A stretch of DNA of 14,751 nt from Prevotella sp. Lineage in GTDB: Bacteria; Bacteroidota; Bacteroidia; Bacteroidales; Bacteroidaceae. Below are positions 13,433 to 14,751 of the stretch, piece by piece (position 1 is the first letter of the stretch; every line of letters starts with the position of its first letter). The notes beneath the pieces were generated by a model. It did no database searches. It was not told the origin of the DNA and saw only the letters and a program-made list of their open reading frames with translations. The position numbers and the translations under genes were made by a program. The stretch covers positions 1 through 14,751 of the forward strand of contig JAFRMM010000189.1 of assembly GCA_017430675.1 (NCBI GenBank), read 5' to 3'.

Positions 13433-14751
13433 TTAGTCCTGAATCAGGTTCTCACCTGTCATGTCTGACGGCTGCTCCAAACCCATGATGTGGAGGATGG
13501 AAGGTGCGACGTCGGCCAGACGACCGTCCTTCACCGTGGCCGAGTTGTTGTTCGTCACGTAGATGAACGGCACGGGGTTCAGTGAGTGGGCGGTGTTAGG
13601 CGTACCATCGGGGTTGATGGCGTTGTCGGCATTACCGTGGTCGGCGATGATGATGGCCTCGTAGTCGTTGGCCTTGGCAGCCTCGATGACCTCACGCACG
13701 CAGTTATCGACAGCCCAGACGGCCTTGGCGATAGCGTTATAGACACCGGTATGGCCCACCATGTCACCGTTGGCGAAGTTCACCACGATGAAGTCATACT
13801 CCTGGGTGTTGATGGCCCCCACCAACTTATCCTTCACCTCGAAGGCACTCATCTCAGGCTTCAGGTCGTAGGTTGCCACCTTCGGGGACGGCACCAGGAT
13901 ACGGTCCTCACCCTCGTAAGGCGCCTCACGGCCACCATTGAAGAAGAAGGTCACATGTGCATACTTCTCTGTCTCGGCGGTGTGGAGTTGCTTCTTGCCC
14001 TGCTTAGAGAGATACTCACCCAACGTGTCCTCCACGTTCTCCTTGGGGAAGAGGATGTGCACACCCTTGAAGTTGGCATCGTACGGGGTCATGCAGTAGT
14101 ACTGCAGGCCGGGGATGGTCTTCATGCCCTGCTCAGGCATATCCTGCTGCGTCAGTGCAATGGTCATCTCCTTGGCACGGTCGTTACGGAAGTTGATGAA
14201 GATCACCACGTCGCCCTCCTCGATGCAGCCGTTCACGCTGGCATTGTGGATAGGCTTGATGAACTCGTCCGTCACACCCTCGTCGTAACTCTCCTGCATG
14301 GCCTTCACCATATCGGTAGCCTGCTTACCAGTGCCGTTCACGATCAGGTCGTAACCCTCCTTCACGCGCTCCCAGCGCTTGTCGCGGTCCATCGCATAGA
14401 AACGGCCCACGATACTTGCGATGGCGGCATCATTCTCGGCACAGACCTTGCTGACCTGCTCGATGAAGCCCTTACCGCTCTTGGGGTCGGTATCACGGCC
14501 ATCCATATAGCAGTGGACAAACACCTGGTTCTTCAGGCCGTAAGCCTTACCGATCTCGATGAGTTTGAAGAGATGGTCGAGGCTTGAGTGCACGCCACCG
14601 TCAGAGGTCAGACCCATCAGATGGAGTTTCTTACCATTCTCCTTGGCGTATGTATAGGCAGCCTTCACCTGCGGGTTCTCCATGATGGAGCCGTCCTTGC
14701 AGGCACGGTTGATCTTCACCAGGTCCTGATACACGATGCGCCCGGCACCGA
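13433..14751 (-). CDS. gpmI: 2,3-bisphosphoglycerate-independent phosphoglycerate mutase (5' end outside window)
   Basis: The frame stays open to the window edge and gives the last 439 residues of the cofactor-independent, metal-dependent enzyme that interconverts 3- and 2-phosphoglycerate in glycolysis. The first visible words are [16 protein letters not shown], then [49 protein letters not shown] and [10 protein letters not shown]. The metal-site motifs [12 protein letters not shown] (about 13745-13780), ADHGNAD (13625-13645) and HSLNPVPF (13565-13588) are intact. About 70 residues with the catalytic Ser loop lie beyond the window. It is the first visible gene of a minus-strand operon with HD hydrolase, ung and DUF3109. 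Confidence 0.97.
   Translation of the reverse strand, partial: GAGRIVYQDLVKINRACKDGSIMENPQVKAAYTYAKENGKKLHLMGLTSDGGVHSSLDHLFKLIEIGKAYGLKNQVFVHCYMDGRDTDPKSGKGFIEQVSKVCAENDAAIASIVGRFYAMDRDKRWERVKEGYDLIVNGTGKQATDMVKAMQESYDEGVTDEFIKPIHNASVNGCIEEGDVVIFINFRNDRAKEMTIALTQQDMPEQGMKTIPGLQYYCMTPYDANFKGVHILFPKENVEDTLGEYLSKQGKKQLHTAETEKYAHVTFFFNGGREAPYEGEDRILVPSPKVATYDLKPEMSAFEVKDKLVGAINTQEYDFIVVNFANGDMVGHTGVYNAIAKAVWAVDNCVREVIEAAKANDYEAIIIADHGNADNAINPDGTPNTAHSLNPVPFIYVTNNNSATVKDGRLADVAPSILHIMGLEQPSDMTGENLIQD

Noticed and set aside
13586..14587. Long open frame on the plus strand opposite gpmI (333 codons)
   Set aside because: It is antisense to the well-recognised gpmI frame; its product is a Leu/Val/His-rich sequence typical of the complement of biased codons, with no family features.
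1..14751. Mobile element, CRISPR or defence island
   Set aside because: No transposase, integrase, terminal repeats, spacer-repeat array, toxin-antitoxin or restriction genes were found; the AT-rich segment shows no clear borders.

Overview
The window looks like a chromosomal segment from a Bacteroidales bacterium, probably Prevotella-like. The protein families fit this: GyrB, a DUF3160 lipoprotein, outer-membrane beta-barrels ending in Phe, a GH95 glycosidase, an AraC regulator of Bacteroidetes type and a DUF3109 protein. Three transcription starts carry the Bacteroidetes -7 element TAnnTTTG with at least a recognisable position, and Shine-Dalgarno sequences are not obvious. Genes are densely packed. 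I see no tRNA, rRNA, CRISPR array, transposase or integrase. Most of the window is ordinary core and metabolic sequence.

Left part (1-5389, + strand): the 3' end of gyrB with a hairpin terminator, then four genes that all overlap end to start. They encode a small secreted protein with a DGDG motif, a DUF3160 lipoprotein, a secreted CapA-like metallophosphatase and butyrate kinase (buk). A perfect 16-bp hairpin with a T-rich tail lies just after the DUF3160 stop, inside the signal-peptide codons of capA.

Middle part (5390-7384, - strand): a visibly more AT-rich, decaying stretch. It holds one intact small outer-membrane beta-barrel gene, one beta-barrel gene cut by a single in-frame TAG, and a frameshifted small lipoprotein gene. 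This stretch separates buk from its usual partner gene ptb (phosphate butyryltransferase), which lies at 7385-8221 on the opposite strand. Together Buk and Ptb interconvert butyryl-CoA and butyrate, or branched-chain analogues, with ATP formation.

Right-centre (8222-11530): ptb and a GH95 glycosidase gene are divergent and share a very short promoter region. The GH95 gene runs into an AraC-family regulator gene. The GH95 active-site loop reads NYTVNIN, where I expect a His in alpha-1,2-L-fucosidases, which suggests an alpha-L-galactosidase. The gene also carries two internal repeat tracts, one of period 9 and one of period 7.

Right part (11525-14751, - strand): a compact operon running gpmI (5' end outside the window), an HD-domain hydrolase of SpoT/MESH1 type, ung and a DUF3109 Cys-rich protein. 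A 7-bp tandem repeat sits between ung and DUF3109 and makes the DUF3109 start uncertain. The most notable signals are the hairpin inside capA, the split buk/ptb pair, the paired heptamer arrays, the GH95 specificity change and the two recent-looking pseudogenes. I did not find a convincing new defence or mobile system.
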